In this document: in pieces, positions 1-8,587 of the stretch
How positions within the stretch are numbered: position 1 is the first letter of the stretch
Layout of the letters: each line of letters begins with the position of its first letter
NCBI GenBank assembly: GCA_019748195.1
Contig: JAIEPW010000014.1
Coordinates: 32,523 to 96,522, forward strand
Direction of reading: 5' to 3'
DNA: 64,000 bases
DNA from: Bryobacteraceae bacterium
GTDB taxonomy: Bacteria; Acidobacteriota; Terriglobia; Bryobacterales; Bryobacteraceae
Notes under the pieces: generated by a model
What the model saw: only the letters and a program-made list of their open reading frames with translations
The model's database searches: none
Told to the model about the DNA's origin: nothing
Program-made: the position numbers and the translations under genes

Positions 1-70
1 ACAACTATTCCCTTTGGCGCAGGCCGGTATCGACGGGAACGCGGTTGAGTGCATCAAGTGGGCCGATTGA
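1..70 (+). CDS. C-terminal end of an upstream gene (partial)
   Basis: One open frame enters from the left edge (frame starting at base 2) and stops at TGA 68-70. It gives 22 residues ending in the tail VECIKWAD. The fragment is too short to assign to a family. The roughly 80 bases after it hold no gene and lead to the ribosome-binding site of the next one, so the two genes may be in one transcript. That this is coding at all is inferred from the open frame and position only. Confidence 0.35.
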   Translation, partial: QLFPLAQAGIDGNAVECIKWAD

Positions 71-149
71 TTTTGTAACCCACTTCTATCTCTGGTCCCG
101 CTTCTCAAATACTTCGCACCCGTGAACCCGGGGGCAACACGGAGGTAGT

Positions 150-749
150 GTGCTCATTCATTCCGTACTCGATGCAAGCGGTGTTAACGGTCCTGGCCGC
201 CGGGCGGTCCTATTCGTGCAAGGCTGTCGGCTGGGCTGCAAAGGCTGCTGGAATCCAAGAACTCACGCTTTGGTCGGCGACAACTGCGGCGTGGACGAAC
301 TAGCGCGATGGATTGTGCATTGCCGTGAAAGATCTGGCATTTCCGGTCTGACCTTTTCCGGCGGTGAGCCCATGCACCAGGCCGCCGACCTTCTGGCCCT
401 GGCGCAGGAGGTACGCGCGGCCATTCCGGATCTCAGCTTTGGAATGTTTTCCGGCTACTCCGAGCGCAAGCTTGACGACGGCGCCTACTGGACGATCGCC
501 GAGACCGACCTGGGTCTGCGGCGATCCGTTTGGCAGGAGTTGCGACTCCATCTCGATTTCGCCGTGCTCGGCCGCTACCACGACCAACAACGCATAGCCG
601 ATCCGCTGCGGACCAGCCGGAATCAGGTTCTCCGCCTCTACTCGCCGCGTTATACGGAGGCCGATTTCGGTCCACCAGAAATCGAAGTGACAATCGAGTC
701 AGGACTCGTCTCCATTACCGGTTTCCCTTTGGCTGGCTTGCCGGTCTAA
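150..749 (+). CDS. 4Fe-4S single-cluster radical SAM protein (NrdG/QueE-like activase fold)
   Basis: The 199-residue product has the radical-SAM cysteine pattern C-x3-C-x2-C near residues 26-33 (CRLGCKGC), followed by a TFSGGEP motif that binds the methionine part of SAM. Its short size and the motif spacing match the single-cluster group that includes anaerobic ribonucleotide reductase activases. No glycyl-radical enzyme is visible nearby, so the substrate is unknown. The start is a GTG at 150 behind GGAGG at 141-145; a GTG at 148 is an overlapping alternative in another frame. It lies upstream of the PRTRC genes and is probably part of the mobile element backbone. Radical-SAM membership is solid; the activase role is only a structural analogy. 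Confidence 0.8.
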   Translation: MLIHSVLDASGVNGPGRRAVLFVQGCRLGCKGCWNPRTHALVGDNCGVDELARWIVHCRERSGISGLTFSGGEPMHQAADLLALAQEVRAAIPDLSFGMFSGYSERKLDDGAYWTIAETDLGLRRSVWQELRLHLDFAVLGRYHDQQRIADPLRTSRNQVLRLYSPRYTEADFGPPEIEVTIESGLVSITGFPLAGLPV

Positions 750-819
750 GACCCGGAACATCTCATCCCGCCGAGCCCCACAACCACGGCGGCTCCCCCT
801 TCCCGCTTTGGAGTTTCAC

Positions 820-1839
820 ATGTCTACACAAGCGCTTCTCTTTTCATCTGTCGAGTCACTCGTACCACCGCCGATACCGACTGCGCCGCCCGTGGCAGCC
901 CTGAACGGCGATGGCGGCGGGCGCAACCCGGTGCACATTCCCATCGCTGACCCGGGCGTTGATCTCGCCAGCAAAACGGTGTGCATCAAAGTCCGGCTCT
1001 CCACCATGGGCAACACGCGAAAGGTCTCGACGTCGCAGATCGAGGCCGACGCCGACAAGGATCTGTTGCGGGTCTCGAAGCATCTTCTTGACTCGGCCGA
1101 ACTGAAGGCGGTCGGGCGCTTCGATGGCGAAATCCGCCGGTTCCTCTACAACATCTGCCTGCCGTTTGAGATCGGAATTCACTTGCTGCCGATTCCGGCG
1201 CTGGAGATGGTTGAGCAACGCCTGCGGGCCTTTCGGGCAGATCGCGAAGCCTTGGTGGCGAGCTTCCTCGCTGCGTATCCGGGACTGTGCCAGGATGCCG
1301 CTCGCCGGTTGCGAGGGCTCTACAATCCGGCCGACTATCCGCCCGCTGAGGAAGTCGCGCGCGAGTTTGGCTTCTCCTGGCAGTACGTCAGCTTCGGCGT
1401 GCCCGAGCAACTGCGCGGAATCTCTCGCGAGGTGTTCGAGCAGGAACGCGAAAAGGCCGCACAGCGGATGGCCGAAGCGTCGAGCGAGATCCAGCAGGTT
1501 CTGCGGGAGACCATGGCGCGCCTGGTGCAGCACATGGCCGAACGCCTGAGGGACGGCACCGACGGCAAGCCCCTGCGGTTCAAGGAATCGACTGTGTCGA
1601 ACCTGGTGGAGTTCCTCGCGAACTTCCAGTTCCGGAACGTCACCGACGACGGCGACTTGCAACGGTTGGTGAGCCAGGCCCGCGATCTGTTGCAAGGCAT
1701 CAAAGCCGATGACCTGCGATCCACGGCGGCGTTGCGCACCCGGGTTCAGCAAGGAATGGCGGAGATCGCCGGGCACCTGGACACCATGCTGGTAAAGGAC
1801 GGCGGTCGGAAATTCCGGTTTGAGGAGGAGGCGCAATGA
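820..1839 (+). CDS. DUF3150-like protein of the mobile element
   Basis: The 339-residue cytoplasmic protein has no membrane segment. A proline-rich start is followed by a mixed region (DLASKTVCIKVRLSTMG) and a long helical, charged second half. The layout, with a conserved region about replacing 'DLLRVSKHLLDSAEL' and a coiled C-terminal half, resembles DUF3150 proteins found in plasmids and ICEs, but I recall that family only in outline. The start ATG at 820 has GGAG seven bases upstream. Its stop overlaps the next small gene as ATGA, so the two are translationally coupled. Function unknown. Confidence 0.5.
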   Translation: MSTQALLFSSVESLVPPPIPTAPPVAALNGDGGGRNPVHIPIADPGVDLASKTVCIKVRLSTMGNTRKVSTSQIEADADKDLLRVSKHLLDSAELKAVGRFDGEIRRFLYNICLPFEIGIHLLPIPALEMVEQRLRAFRADREALVASFLAAYPGLCQDAARRLRGLYNPADYPPAEEVAREFGFSWQYVSFGVPEQLRGISREVFEQEREKAAQRMAEASSEIQQVLRETMARLVQHMAERLRDGTDGKPLRFKESTVSNLVEFLANFQFRNVTDDGDLQRLVSQARDLLQGIKADDLRSTAALRTRVQQGMAEIAGHLDTMLVKDGGRKFRFEEEAQ

Positions 1840-2009
1840 GCGCCGAATTCTTCGCCGCGATTCTGGAAGGCTTCGAAGGAACCCTCGACGAAGTGCTGGT
1901 GCGCAGTCTCCCGATGGAACTGCGCGAAATCGCCGAAGCCCTCCAACAACACATTGCTGCACAGCGCGAACAAGTTGAAGCGCTCGCAGCTTGCAGCCGG
2001 GCCGGCTAA
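1836..2009 (+). CDS. Small 57-residue protein coupled to the DUF3150-like gene
   Basis: The frame begins at ATG 1836 inside the ATGA overlap with the preceding stop and ends at TAA 2007-2009. The product is acidic and helical (it begins MSAEFFAAILEGFEGTLDEV). GAGGAGG lies just upstream of the start. It is followed by 30 bases and the ssb gene. I recognise no family. The overlap, strong ribosome-binding site and steady codon use are why it is called real. Confidence 0.6.
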   Translation: MSAEFFAAILEGFEGTLDEVLVRSLPMELREIAEALQQHIAAQREQVEALAACSRAG

Positions 2010-2039
2010 CTCCGGCCCAAATCAACTAGGAGAAAACCC

Positions 2040-2447
2040 ATGAGTGGAATCAATCAGATCACGATTGTCGGGAATGTCGGCTCATCGCCAGAACTGAAGT
2101 ACACGAAGGACAACGTGCCGTTCTGCCGGTTCTCGGTGGCCGTGAATGAGCAGTGGACGAAAGACGGCGAGAAGCGGGAGGCCACGACCTGGTTTCCGGT
2201 AGTCGCTTTCAATGGCCTATCTGAAAGTTGCGCGGCTTGGCTCGAAAAGGGCCGGCTTGTGGCTGTGCTCGGCCGGGTGCGGACCCGCGAGTACGATGGC
2301 AACGACGGCACGCATCACAAGGACATGCAGATCGTCGCCGAGAATGTCACTTTCCTTGGTGCGAAACCGAAGGAGAGCGAGGCAGCGCCTGGAAAGTCGA
2401 AGGCTGCGTCGGCGAACGATGAAGAGGGCGGAGAGGTTCCCTTCTAA
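2040..2447 (+). CDS. ssb: Single-stranded DNA-binding protein
   Basis: The 135-residue protein has the OB-fold SSB pattern: N-terminal NQITIVGNVGSSPELKYT, a central WFPVVAFNGL segment and a flexible charged linker. It ends in an acidic tip finishing EVPF, the form used to recruit replication and repair partners. The start ATG 2040 follows AGGAGAAA. SSB genes are regular members of PRTRC-type gene sets on plasmids and ICEs, and this one directly precedes PRTRC-E with no gap, which suggests an element-encoded SSB acting in element replication or transfer rather than the housekeeping copy. Confidence 0.92.
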   Translation: MSGINQITIVGNVGSSPELKYTKDNVPFCRFSVAVNEQWTKDGEKREATTWFPVVAFNGLSESCAAWLEKGRLVAVLGRVRTREYDGNDGTHHKDMQIVAENVTFLGAKPKESEAAPGKSKAASANDEEGGEVPF

Positions 2448-2915
2448 ATGCCAGCCGAAGCAACCATGACTCCCGGACTGTTCACTCAGCTTGAGCCATT
2501 GCTTGCGAACCGGGCGGTGCTGATCACCGTCTCGGCGCTTGAAGGCAAGGGCGGTCGGCTGCAAGTGAACATCTGTCCGCGCCAGCTGAAAGACGGCGAG
2601 AACGTCGCGCTCACGACGCCGCTTTCCGTCACGGGCACGGCCGCGGAGCTGGACGCCGAACTGGTGAGCCAGGTCCGCGGTTTCGTCGAATCGCACAATG
2701 CCCTGAGCACCAACCTTGGCCAGATCCAAGCCGAAATCGCCGAGGCCGAGAAGGCCGCGCGCGAGGAAGCAAAAAAGAAGAAGACCGTTGGCAACGGCGG
2801 CAAGAAGGCCGATGCCGCCAAAGAGGAGAAGGCGGCCAAGCCAGAACCCTTCAACCAGCAGGCGCTCAGCCTGTTCGACGGCACCGAGGCCGAGGCTTCG
2901 ACACCGGCGGCGTGA
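2448..2915 (+). CDS. PRTRC system protein E-like
   Basis: The 155-residue protein begins with a short folded part (FTQLEPLLANRAVLITVSAL, then LQVNICPRQLKDGE). A lysine/alanine/glutamate-rich helix spans about residues 90-130, and the tail is rich in Ala and Glu. This matches PRTRC-E as I remember it, and it sits in the usual place directly before PRTRC-C. The ATG at 2448 abuts the ssb stop; an ATG at 2466 is an alternative start. Its molecular role is unknown. Confidence 0.72.
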   Translation: MPAEATMTPGLFTQLEPLLANRAVLITVSALEGKGGRLQVNICPRQLKDGENVALTTPLSVTGTAAELDAELVSQVRGFVESHNALSTNLGQIQAEIAEAEKAAREEAKKKKTVGNGGKKADAAKEEKAAKPEPFNQQALSLFDGTEAEASTPAA

Positions 2916-2936
2916 CAGAGAAAGTGGCAAATTCCT

Positions 2937-3146
2937 ATGGCTATCACCGTGACCAAGATGGGTCGGCTGTTCACATTTAACGGCCTCAGACTCCCGGATC
3001 CGAATCCCGACTTGAGCGTCGACGACGTCAAGGCGCTCTACAGCGCTCAGTATCCTGAACTCGCAACCGCGGCCGTGAACGGACCGGAAGCGGTCGGCGA
3101 CAAGATGCGCTACACCTTCGAGCGCGCCATCGGCAGCAAGGGTTGA
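2937..3146 (+). CDS. PRTRC system protein C, small ubiquitin-like protein
   Basis: The 69-residue protein has the family signature: GRLFTFNGLRLPDPNP near the start, a YSAQYPELATAAVNGPE segment in the middle and an end in ...RAIGSKG. This family (PRTRC-C, called Prok_Ub in Pfam as I recall) is predicted to be a beta-grasp ubiquitin-like protein, and here the last residue is a free glycine, as needed for activation by an E1 enzyme. The E1-like (18,474) and E2-like (17,758) partners are in the same element but about 15 kb away. Family assignment is strong; conjugation in this element is inference. Confidence 0.87.
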   Translation: MAITVTKMGRLFTFNGLRLPDPNPDLSVDDVKALYSAQYPELATAAVNGPEAVGDKMRYTFERAIGSKG

Positions 3147-3151
3147 CCCCG

Positions 3152-3376
3152 ATGGCTCGCCGGAGGCCGACGAAGGAACAGGTCCTGCGCGAGCTGGAGA
3201 CGCTCGCGCGGGGCGAACACCCGCAACAGCAATCGCCGATCGAGAGGTACTTGCGATGCGAAGACTGGCAACAAGCATCGGCAGCCGTAGCGCGGGCGCT
3301 CGACGCTTCGCTCCGAAGAGGAACGCGCAGCCGGCCGTTGCCGCCGCCACCGGGCTGGCTACCGCCCATCTGTTGA
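3152..3376 (+). CDS. Small 74-residue basic protein between PRTRC-C and PRTRC-F
   Basis: The frame runs from ATG 3152 to TGA 3374-3376, and its last base is the A of the next gene's ATG (TGATG overlap). The product is basic, with an N-terminal helix containing KEQVLRELETLARGE and a proline-rich tail ending PPPPGWLPPIC. I recognise no family. The exact stop-start coupling to the PRTRC-F-like gene is the main reason to accept it. It also argues that the longer reading of the next gene, starting at 3256, is wrong. Confidence 0.55.
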   Translation: MARRRPTKEQVLRELETLARGEHPQQQSPIERYLRCEDWQQASAAVARALDASLRRGTRSRPLPPPPGWLPPIC

Positions 3377-4338
3377 TGCCGGAAGGCGCGGGTTGGTCAA
3401 TTCCGCGCCTCACCGGCGTCGCGCCCGAATATCAGGTTTGGAGCGGGCTCGAACTGGCGGCCCGCACGGCCTCATCATTCCTCTCCGCCGACATAGCCCG
3501 GGCTGAAGACTGGCCGGCTGCGAAGGGCAATCCGATCCAGTTTCTTCAGATAACGTTAGATCGGTGGCTCCGGGAGCATGGCGGTGACGAAATCGGCGAG
3601 ATATTTCCGCTACACCTGTCCCTGACCGCGGACCTGGACCCGTATTCGTATGGGGATCGCGGCGACGGGTCGAAGCTGTTCTTGACGCTAGAGCCAGAAT
3701 CAGCCGGCTATGTAGTGCTCGGCCCCACCCTGCGGCTTCTTGAGCCCATTCACCCACGCTTGCCGGTGACTGTCGTACACATGTTGATCGGCTCCATCAA
3801 CCGCTGGGTGCGCGTGTATGACTGGCGGGACGCTCTGGAGCGCCTGGACCGTATCCGTGAATGGCACGACATGGACCCTGACGACGACGGCGAATTCGAA
3901 CCGCCTGATGTCGAGGGAAGCATTCCGGCGTGCATGCGGCGTCGCCAGCTAGCGCGCGCAACGATTGAGCGCATCTGCGCGAGGTTGCATCCGTCCGCCG
4001 CACGTCGTCTAGTCGAGCAGGTGCTCGAACTGGACGCCCTTGCCGCGCAAAGCAGTCGCCCGCAGCTTTCCGATGACGCGGCAGAATTGCTCCGGGACTG
4101 TGGCGAGCCGCTCCCAGCGCTGCTGGCCGCGTTCGAGAAGTGCGACGCAATTGAGGGGCAATTCGATGAGGAAGCACAAGGCATGCTGGAAGTCACCCCT
4201 GAGCCCAACGCCATCGTGTGTCTGGTCGGCGATGACTCGAAGAGTATCCGACGCGCGTTCAAGTCGCTCGCAACGTGTTTCCAAGTCCTGCGACTTGCGA
4301 TCCGTCCGTTGGCGGCTCTCGTGCCGGATCGAGAGTGA
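3376..4338 (+). CDS. PRTRC system protein F-like
   Basis: The 320-residue cytoplasmic protein begins MPEGAGWSIPRLTGVAPEYQ. The region IPRLTGVAPEYQV, the mid-protein stretch LLEPIHPRLPVTVVHMLIGS and the WHDMDPDDDGEF acidic segment resemble PRTRC-F. Its position right after PRTRC-C also fits. The C-terminal third (about residue 220 on) is helical and may be a lineage-specific extension. ATG 3376 is preferred because it overlaps the stop of the small upstream gene. It is the last backbone gene before the defence cargo and runs convergent with cap3. Function unknown. Confidence 0.62.
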   Translation: MPEGAGWSIPRLTGVAPEYQVWSGLELAARTASSFLSADIARAEDWPAAKGNPIQFLQITLDRWLREHGGDEIGEIFPLHLSLTADLDPYSYGDRGDGSKLFLTLEPESAGYVVLGPTLRLLEPIHPRLPVTVVHMLIGSINRWVRVYDWRDALERLDRIREWHDMDPDDDGEFEPPDVEGSIPACMRRRQLARATIERICARLHPSAARRLVEQVLELDALAAQSSRPQLSDDAAELLRDCGEPLPALLAAFEKCDAIEGQFDEEAQGMLEVTPEPNAIVCLVGDDSKSIRRAFKSLATCFQVLRLAIRPLAALVPDRE

Positions 4339-4384
4339 GTACGCGTCGTGACGTCGAACCATCTCGATCGCGCATAGAAACCCG

Positions 4385-4852
4385 CTAGACTCGTTGGCAC
4401 TCCACTACCGATTCTCCCCGGGCGACTTCCCAAAGACGCATGTTGGCGCGCCCGGCGATCAAGAATAGTAGTGAGTCCTGTTCATAACGAGCGTTTCGAA
4501 GGATACCTCTCCAATTACGGAGATCCTGCGAAGACGGGCTGGGGTCGTTCTCGGGGTGGGTATGCCACTCCCCAAGGTAGACCTTCGTTCCACGCGACGA
4601 TTCCCACGCCACTTCGACGATCTTCTGAGCGCGATCTTTGGGTCGGAAGAACGTGAAACGACTCCCACGGTCTCCCTGAAGAGGCCCAACTACTTCGTCA
4701 ATAACAACATCCTCCGAATCGACAATGAGTCTACCCAGGATGATTCCGCCGGCTTCAGGCGTCGAGTCATTCAACTGCCGCCTAGCAATCAGCGTAGCAA
4801 CGGCAGCCTCGCTTAGGTGAACCCGGCCTCCTCTTTCACGTCGAAAGGTCAT
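4385..4852 (-). CDS. cap3: CBASS Cap3, JAB/JAMM isopeptidase
   Basis: The 155-residue protein contains a complete JAMM zinc-protease motif: upstream Glu34, then E-W-H97-T-H99-P and Asp110 with the H-x-H-x10-D spacing (GEWHTHPENDPSPSSQD). In type II CBASS, Cap3 cuts the bond that Cap2 makes between the CD-NTase C-terminus and its target, and so tunes the response. It is the last gene of the minus-strand defence run. I chose ATG 4852 because it overlaps the Cap2 stop as ATGA; an upstream ATG at 4879 would add nine residues. The gene ends 46 bases from the convergent PRTRC-F-like gene. Confidence 0.9.
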   Translation of the reverse strand: MTFRRERGGRVHLSEAAVATLIARRQLNDSTPEAGGIILGRLIVDSEDVVIDEVVGPLQGDRGSRFTFFRPKDRAQKIVEVAWESSRGTKVYLGEWHTHPENDPSPSSQDLRNWRGILRNARYEQDSLLFLIAGRANMRLWEVARGESVVECQRV

Positions 4853-6594
4853 GATCGCCATTGAGCGCAATGCGGGCATTCTGAGTCTGCCGCAGGTGCC
4901 GATTTACACTCACCTGGCTGAAACAGATGGGTACGCTTGGACAGGCGATACCCTTTGGCGCTGAAGTCTTCTGGATCGCCAAACCAGCTGACCAGTGAAT
5001 CTACTATCTCCTTACCACTGAGGATTCGCCCCGTCAGCCGCGCCACTTCGATTGCTGTCCTGTCGGCATCCAGCGCTGAAAACGGCGTGTAGACCCCTGA
5101 ACATCCGGCGATGGTTTGCTGAAATGATTGGCCGGCCTCGGCAAAAGAGGCGCGGTTGGTTAGCCCTACCCCATCGAGGCGGTGGAAAAGGCAGCGCAAG
5201 CATCCTCCCTCGCGGGCCAACCCGGTAACGTGAACGTGACCGCCGAGGCTCAACGGGTCAACCCATGTGTGAAGGCGTGGCACTTTACGGCCGAGCATTT
5301 CGTTTATGCGAAGTTCGAGCGTTTCGTCGCCGAGCGCAAATACCAAGACGTCGGCTTTCAGCAGGAAGTCCTCCTCGCTGTGCATGAGTTCGATGACATC
5401 CGTGAATCGAGCCTGAACTTCGAGCCCCGGATATCGCGAGGTTAGCAACGTTCGCAGCCCATCAGCCTTGGGTGCCCCAATATCTCGCATCCCCAGTACG
5501 TGCCTATATAAGTTCCCGGCCTCAAGGAGTTCACTATCCACGAGGTGCAGATGCCCGACACCGATTGAGGCGATTCGTTCTGCCGTGTGCGAGCCGACCG
5601 CTCCGCAGCCTACGATCGCGACTGTCTTGTCTCTGAACACACGCGTGGCGCCTCCTCTGGAGATAAGAAATTGTGAATCATATCGATCAAATCCCACCTT
5701 GGCCACCGGTTGATCTGGACTGTATTGGAGCTCTCGCCATGCGTGTACTTTCTCGGGCCGAAATCCCCGAGCCGCTTTCTTTCTTGCACTGACCGGGACG
5801 TCGTCGAATTGCATGCCGATGAGAATCCGGCCGTCGACGCCCGGGACGGACAATAGGAGCAACCCAGGGAGCACAGGCTGAGAAAGCCACGCTCGCAATT
5901 TGGCCCAGTCTTCTTGGCGGCAAGCACCCTGGACGATTTGTATGGCCGCTCGAACGGTCAGAACATCGTCAAAGCCAGGTGGTTGGATCGGTTTATCCAG
6001 GTTAACGAAGAAGGCGGTCCGGCTTTGGGTCACCGCCCCGCCCAGGCGGCGAATTAGATGGCGTCCGCTCTCGGTGTTATCCGATAGTACAATCTGGCCT
6101 TCTTGTCTCGCGGCACCGTTCCGGCTCATTAGGAGAAGCGTGACCTCCCGGGAGGGTCCGTTCGCCTCGCAGTTGCTGATGAAAGTGTACGTCGGTTTCC
6201 AATAGGAGAGAAATTCTTCCTGAAAGTCGTGATCCTTACGCCCTGCCACTCCGTCTGTCAAGGTCCGGCTGGCAATCTCAAGCGCGTCTCTGATTATGCC
6301 TTCAGGGTTATCTGCGTCCAAGAGGACGCCGGTTGAGGGTGCCAGGCAGAGCTTTCCATTCGATTCGACGTGTGGCACGCGTCGCGGAAGGCGCTGAACG
6401 TCGACCTCAATCACAGGCAGTACGTCTGGAAAGCCATCTGGAAGTGAGAGTCGGATGGGGATTGAACCGCCGGAGTCGATTCCAATTACGCCCAACCACA
6501 AACCAGCTTCGGAAGTGAACCCCGATGCGTCCAGGTAATCAGCCGCGCGGCGCCGGGCTTCTTGCCGCCGCTGCTTTATCAAGGTCGATATCAC
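4849..6594 (-). CDS. cap2: CBASS Cap2, fused E2-E1 ubiquitin-like transferase
   Basis: The 581-residue protein has an N-terminal E2-like domain with the candidate active cysteine Cys83 (NGKLCLAP), a linker region, and a ThiF/E1 adenylation domain from about residue 320 with the nucleotide loop GCGAVGSH (329-336). A cysteine pair GGCLRC (465-468) sits where the E1 catalytic cysteine is expected, and a CxxC pair lies near the C-terminus (ECPHC). Cap2 links the C-terminus of the CD-NTase to a cellular target and thereby primes cyclic nucleotide synthesis. The GTG start at 6594 lies three bases after the CD-NTase stop, consistent with coupling. Confidence 0.93.
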   Translation of the reverse strand: MISTLIKQRRQEARRRAADYLDASGFTSEAGLWLGVIGIDSGGSIPIRLSLPDGFPDVLPVIEVDVQRLPRRVPHVESNGKLCLAPSTGVLLDADNPEGIIRDALEIASRTLTDGVAGRKDHDFQEEFLSYWKPTYTFISNCEANGPSREVTLLLMSRNGAARQEGQIVLSDNTESGRHLIRRLGGAVTQSRTAFFVNLDKPIQPPGFDDVLTVRAAIQIVQGACRQEDWAKLRAWLSQPVLPGLLLLSVPGVDGRILIGMQFDDVPVSARKKAARGFRPEKVHAWRELQYSPDQPVAKVGFDRYDSQFLISRGGATRVFRDKTVAIVGCGAVGSHTAERIASIGVGHLHLVDSELLEAGNLYRHVLGMRDIGAPKADGLRTLLTSRYPGLEVQARFTDVIELMHSEEDFLLKADVLVFALGDETLELRINEMLGRKVPRLHTWVDPLSLGGHVHVTGLAREGGCLRCLFHRLDGVGLTNRASFAEAGQSFQQTIAGCSGVYTPFSALDADRTAIEVARLTGRILSGKEIVDSLVSWFGDPEDFSAKGYRLSKRTHLFQPGECKSAPAADSECPHCAQWRS

Positions 6595-6597
6595 AGC

Positions 6598-7593
6598 CTA
6601 GGCCGAAGAACTCGACGTTACGATGGCAGGAGCCTTGGTCTTTCTTGCAGTGTCCTCCGGTTCCGGAACGGGGAAGTCGTCTCCAAACACTTTTTGAAGG
6701 GCTTCGCACGCCTTGACTGGATCGGTTTCCTCCGCCGCCTGGTCGAGAGCGTCCTTCATCTCTTCAAAGCGGTTCTTCAGGTCGGCCATTTCTCTTTCGG
6801 AAAGCTTCCCGAACATGTCTTCGTATTCCGGTGTAGGTTTGAATGCTACGATCCGGCCGAGAGCTGCCGCCGACGCCGCAGCTAGCGCACGCAACGCCGA
6901 TCTGTCGTCCGGCGATCCATCGTAAGCGTAGGCCGGGCTGAGCTTCTCGATTGCCAGGAGGGAGAATGCAAGCCCGGTCGGCTTCGCGTCCGAGTCTTCG
7001 GGAATGGCGACGTCATACCAACGCTTCAGGTAGCGGACAACACGCCGCAACTGGTCCGTCTTTGTCTTGGAGTCTTCAGTTCCCTCGTATCGCTGCCTCG
7101 CCTGCTTGACGTGGCTGAGGAGCTTCGGGGGATCGGCTGGCCGCCATCCGTTGTCGCGGTGGGCCAGTCGAAATTGCTCAACTCCTACTGAATCGACCCA
7201 GTTCGCGTAGCAGACGAGGTCCACGTGGTAACCATCAGAATAGCCTACGCGGATGCATGGGCCCATCTCTTTGACGCTGTCCGTATGGCCATCAATGGCC
7301 TCGAAAATCCAGGCCCGGACTTCTTTAGCCGTATACTCAGTCTCGTCAAAGGCAAAGCGGAGGCCAATGTCAATGTCGTATTCAAGGTCCGCGATCGGCT
7401 TCACTCCTGTCCGGATCGGGGTTGAGTAGCTTCCTTGAAGCAGTTCGTCGAATCCCGGACGGCCAGCCTCCTGAAGCCTCCTTCGCAGTAATCTAAGAAT
7501 GATCTCTTTCTTCTCACGAAGCGTCTGGTTCATCTCCAGATCCGTCCGAATCTTGTCATGGAACTGTTCGAAGTACTTCTGTACGTTAGCCAC
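6598..7593 (-). CDS. CBASS CD-NTase (cGAS/DncV-like nucleotidyltransferase)
   Basis: The 331-residue protein has the nucleotidyltransferase signature GS (54-55, in LLQGSYSTPI) followed by the metal-binding pair Asp73 and Asp75 (EYDIDIGL) and a third acid Asp125 (YHVDLV). On sensing infection such enzymes make a cyclic oligonucleotide that switches on the neighbouring effector. The C-terminus ends in a Ser/Ala-rich tail (SSSSA), the part Cap2 is expected to conjugate. I cannot assign the CD-NTase clade or the exact product. Start GTG 7593 overlaps the patatin gene end by eight bases. Confidence 0.92.
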   Translation of the reverse strand: MANVQKYFEQFHDKIRTDLEMNQTLREKKEIILRLLRRRLQEAGRPGFDELLQGSYSTPIRTGVKPIADLEYDIDIGLRFAFDETEYTAKEVRAWIFEAIDGHTDSVKEMGPCIRVGYSDGYHVDLVCYANWVDSVGVEQFRLAHRDNGWRPADPPKLLSHVKQARQRYEGTEDSKTKTDQLRRVVRYLKRWYDVAIPEDSDAKPTGLAFSLLAIEKLSPAYAYDGSPDDRSALRALAAASAAALGRIVAFKPTPEYEDMFGKLSEREMADLKNRFEEMKDALDQAAEETDPVKACEALQKVFGDDFPVPEPEDTARKTKAPAIVTSSSSA

Positions 7594-8587
7594 GAGCTAT
7601 CCTCCTGTTTTGGATGAAAAATTGTTTCATTAAGTCTCTGACCTCGTTGTTGCTACCCTTCTCGGCTCCCATCGTTTCAAGTGTGTGCGTCGCTCGCGGA
7701 CCTGCCACGTCGAGATCAAGGCCTTTGGGCTTTGGAAACGCTATCCGCTGAAACGTCCCCTTCTCGCAGCCGATCGAGAGATGCATCCGGCGAATAGTCT
7801 CGTTCGAGATCTCCGATGTGGAATCAATGAACATTCCCGCCATCGCGCCGGCCCACATGCATACTCCCCGTCGGAGAATCCTCCTCCGGAAGAACCCTGC
7901 GGCGGAGGCCTCCTCCGCCAAATTCGATCGGGGCGTCGAAACCGACAAGAGGCTCAATTCGGAAGGTTTCGAACCCAAGTGAAAGAGCGCTTCGCCCAGG
8001 CCCAACATCGCAGGATGGTTGGCGAATACTCCGCCGTCACAATAGCGTTCAACTCGTCCGTCAATCGGTGACCGCAGCTCGACAACCGGCAAGTAGACGG
8101 GAGCCGCGGAACTGGCCAACGCAACGTCGACTAGCCGGTAGTCCTTGTGACGGGTCAACCCGTCCGCGTGATCGGTCTTGAAAATCCTCGGCTTGCCGGT
8201 CGTCAAACAAAACGCCGGGACGATGACGTATTTGCCCTTGCTATGAATCGCCCCGAGAGTTTGGTCGCCGAAGGCATCTGACAAAGCGCTTCGCAGACCG
8301 CTGTTCCCATACATACTGGTCACAACGCCCCGCGCCCACCGCAGCTTTCGGCAGCCCCAAAACGGATTGTAGAAAACTCTCGGTCCGAAACCCTTGTATA
8401 GGTCAACGACTTCGCGGGCGCTCATTCCCGACGAAAGAGCCAGAGCGATGATGGCGCCGGTGCTGGTGCCGCAAAACAGATCGAAGGCATCGTGACAAGT
8501 GACGCTAAAGTGCCGTTCAAGTTCCGCGAGGAAGGAAACCCCGGCCAAACCGAGGTAGCCGCCACCGTCTAGACTAAGAATCCTCAC
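7586..8587 (-). CDS. capV: CBASS effector CapV, patatin-like phospholipase
   Basis: The 333-residue protein begins with the oxyanion loop DGGGYLGLAG (7-16), then the nucleophile motif G-T-S42-T-G (40-44), and has the catalytic Asp in Y-C-D-G-G (184-186). This is the full patatin dyad. CapV effectors are activated by the CD-NTase product and break down the cell's own membrane phospholipids. It directly precedes the CD-NTase gene and overlaps it by eight bases. The GTG start at 8587 shares one base with the stop of the metallopeptidase gene upstream. Confidence 0.93.
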   Translation of the reverse strand: MRILSLDGGGYLGLAGVSFLAELERHFSVTCHDAFDLFCGTSTGAIIALALSSGMSAREVVDLYKGFGPRVFYNPFWGCRKLRWARGVVTSMYGNSGLRSALSDAFGDQTLGAIHSKGKYVIVPAFCLTTGKPRIFKTDHADGLTRHKDYRLVDVALASSAAPVYLPVVELRSPIDGRVERYCDGGVFANHPAMLGLGEALFHLGSKPSELSLLSVSTPRSNLAEEASAAGFFRRRILRRGVCMWAGAMAGMFIDSTSEISNETIRRMHLSIGCEKGTFQRIAFPKPKGLDLDVAGPRATHTLETMGAEKGSNNEVRDLMKQFFIQNRRIARG

